Below are positions 6,519-7,373 of a stretch of 7,373 nucleotides of DNA, piece after piece. Made by a program: the position numbers and the translations under genes. The stretch is taken from positions 1 through 7,373 of the forward strand of contig JAAXHF010000525.1 of the NCBI GenBank assembly GCA_012271025.1. The letters are read 5' to 3'. This DNA comes from Deltaproteobacteria bacterium. GTDB taxonomy: Bacteria; Desulfobacterota_B; Binatia; Bin18. The notes under the pieces were generated by a model. The model ran no database searches. It had not been told where the DNA came from and saw nothing but the letters and a program-made list of their open reading frames with translations. Within the stretch, counting starts at the first letter, position 1. Every line of letters starts with the position of its first letter.

Positions 6519-7355
6519 ATGTCCGAACCAGACTTTGGTGTTGCCGTCGGGAGCCGACTCAAGACGCGTTTACTTGGCAGACCACTCCATTTCTTTGAGA
6601 CGATCAACTCGACCAATACCTACGCCGGGCAGCTGGCCGCCGAGGGTGCGGCCGAAGGCACGCTGGTGGTCGCCGACGCCCAGACCGGCGGCCGGGGTCG
6701 CCTCGGCCGCAGCTGGGTTTCGCCGGCCGGGGTGAACCTGTACTGCTCGCTCATTCTGCGCCCGCCTATCGCCGCCAGCCTGGCTCCCCAGATCAATCTG
6801 GTGGCTGCGGTGGCGGTAGCCGACACCATTGCCGGGCTGGACGGGCCGACTCCGGCCATCAAATGGCCCAACGATGTGTTGCTCTCGGGCAAAAAGGTGT
6901 GCGGCATCCTGGCCGAGATGCAGACCCGGGGCGAGCACTTGCAGGCCCTCATTCTTGGCATCGGGGTGAATCTCAACGCCCGGCTCGAGGCGTTTCCCCA
7001 AGAGCTGCGCGACAAAGCATCCTCGCTGTTTGTGGTGACCGGCACGCCGGTTGAGCGCGCCGCCTTCGCCGCCAGCCTGCTGACCCATCTTGAGCAAGCC
7101 TATCTTCTCTGGTTAGAAGAAGGCTTTCCGGCTCTGCGCGCAGCCTGGGAGCACTACGCCGCCGACCTGATCGGCCGCCAGATTGCGGTCGCCGCCCAGG
7201 GCGAGGCGATCAGCGGGACGGTCTTGGGCCTGGATACGGACGGAGCCTTACTGGTGCGGGAGCAGACAACCGAGACGCCGCGCCGGGTGGTGGCGGGTGA
7301 GGTCAGCGTGATCGGCGGGTATCAACAGGGTGGAACACATGATCCTCGTGATTGA
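6519..7355 (+). CDS. birA: Biotin-[acetyl-CoA-carboxylase] ligase without the DNA-binding domain
   Basis: This enzyme makes biotinyl-5'-AMP and transfers biotin to a lysine of carrier proteins such as the AccB subunit of acetyl-CoA carboxylase. The catalytic domain starts near residue 23 (HFFETINSTNTYAG). It has the biotinyl-AMP loop GGRGRLGRSW (57-66), KWPNDV (115-120), KVCGILAEM (126-134) and GIGVNLN (147-153). A small C-terminal beta domain follows (about 215-267, with GRQIAV, GTVLGLDTDGALLV and VVAGEVSVI). At 278 residues it lacks the roughly 60-residue N-terminal winged helix of E. coli BirA, so it is predicted to be a ligase only and not the biotin operon repressor. AGGAG at 6505-6509, nine bases before the ATG, supports the start. 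It follows nadC by 27 bases and overlaps coaX by 17. Confidence 0.94.
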   Translation: MSEPDFGVAVGSRLKTRLLGRPLHFFETINSTNTYAGQLAAEGAAEGTLVVADAQTGGRGRLGRSWVSPAGVNLYCSLILRPPIAASLAPQINLVAAVAVADTIAGLDGPTPAIKWPNDVLLSGKKVCGILAEMQTRGEHLQALILGIGVNLNARLEAFPQELRDKASSLFVVTGTPVERAAFAASLLTHLEQAYLLWLEEGFPALRAAWEHYAADLIGRQIAVAAQGEAISGTVLGLDTDGALLVREQTTETPRRVVAGEVSVIGGYQQGGTHDPRD

Positions 7356-7373
7356 CGTGGGCAATACCCACAC
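7339..7373 (+). CDS. coaX: Type III pantothenate kinase, N-terminal fragment (3' end outside window)
   Basis: From the ATG at 7339 the frame reads MILVIDVGNTHT to the window edge. This is the hallmark start of type III pantothenate kinases, where DxGNTxT is the first phosphate-binding motif of the ASKHA fold. The enzyme phosphorylates pantothenate in the first step of coenzyme A synthesis. The start lies inside the end of birA, overlapping it by 17 bases in another frame, and is preceded by a purine-rich GGTGG (7329-7333) with a five-base spacer. A birA-coaX neighbourhood is common in bacteria, which supports the call although only 12 codons are visible. Confidence 0.85.
   Translation, partial: MILVIDVGNTH

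Overview
The window reads as chromosomal DNA from a Gram-negative, GC-rich bacterium. By eye the main genes are about 63-68% G+C, and a TonB-dependent outer-membrane receptor implies an outer membrane. I cannot name the lineage. The valyl-tRNA synthetase is an unusually long form with insertions that, from memory, resemble planctomycete-type enzymes. The amidohydrolase and receptor tail look like those of uncultured deltaproteobacterial or Binatota-like genomes. Both impressions need a search.

Layout. Positions 1-260 hold the 3' end of a TonB-dependent receptor gene. Next comes a toxin-antitoxin locus with lower G+C (about 53% in the antitoxin). It has a palindromic candidate operator (326-350), an intact Phd/YefM-type antitoxin (359-649), and a RelE/ParE-type toxin that keeps only its first ~20 and last ~19 codons, joined out of frame (646-763). 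Convergent to it on the minus strand is a metal-dependent amidohydrolase (824-1999). The 143-base gap that follows carries a promoter with a perfect -35 box for a tRNA-Leu(CAG) gene (2143-2226), which ends at a strong intrinsic terminator (2236-2269).

From 2350 to the right edge there is one compact plus-strand block: valS, nadC, birA and the first codons of coaX. Gaps are 5 and 27 bases, and birA and coaX overlap by 17 bases, so the block is probably an operon. It joins tRNA charging with cofactor work: NAD synthesis (NadC), biotin attachment (BirA) and the first step of CoA synthesis (CoaX). The valS leader can fold into consecutive hairpins, the last of which pairs with its own Shine-Dalgarno sequence.

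Most of the window is ordinary housekeeping DNA. The points worth a second look are the internally deleted toxin beside an intact antitoxin, the palindrome upstream of it, the overlapping inverted repeats on the tRNA promoter, and the structured valS leader. I did not find a convincing new multi-gene system.
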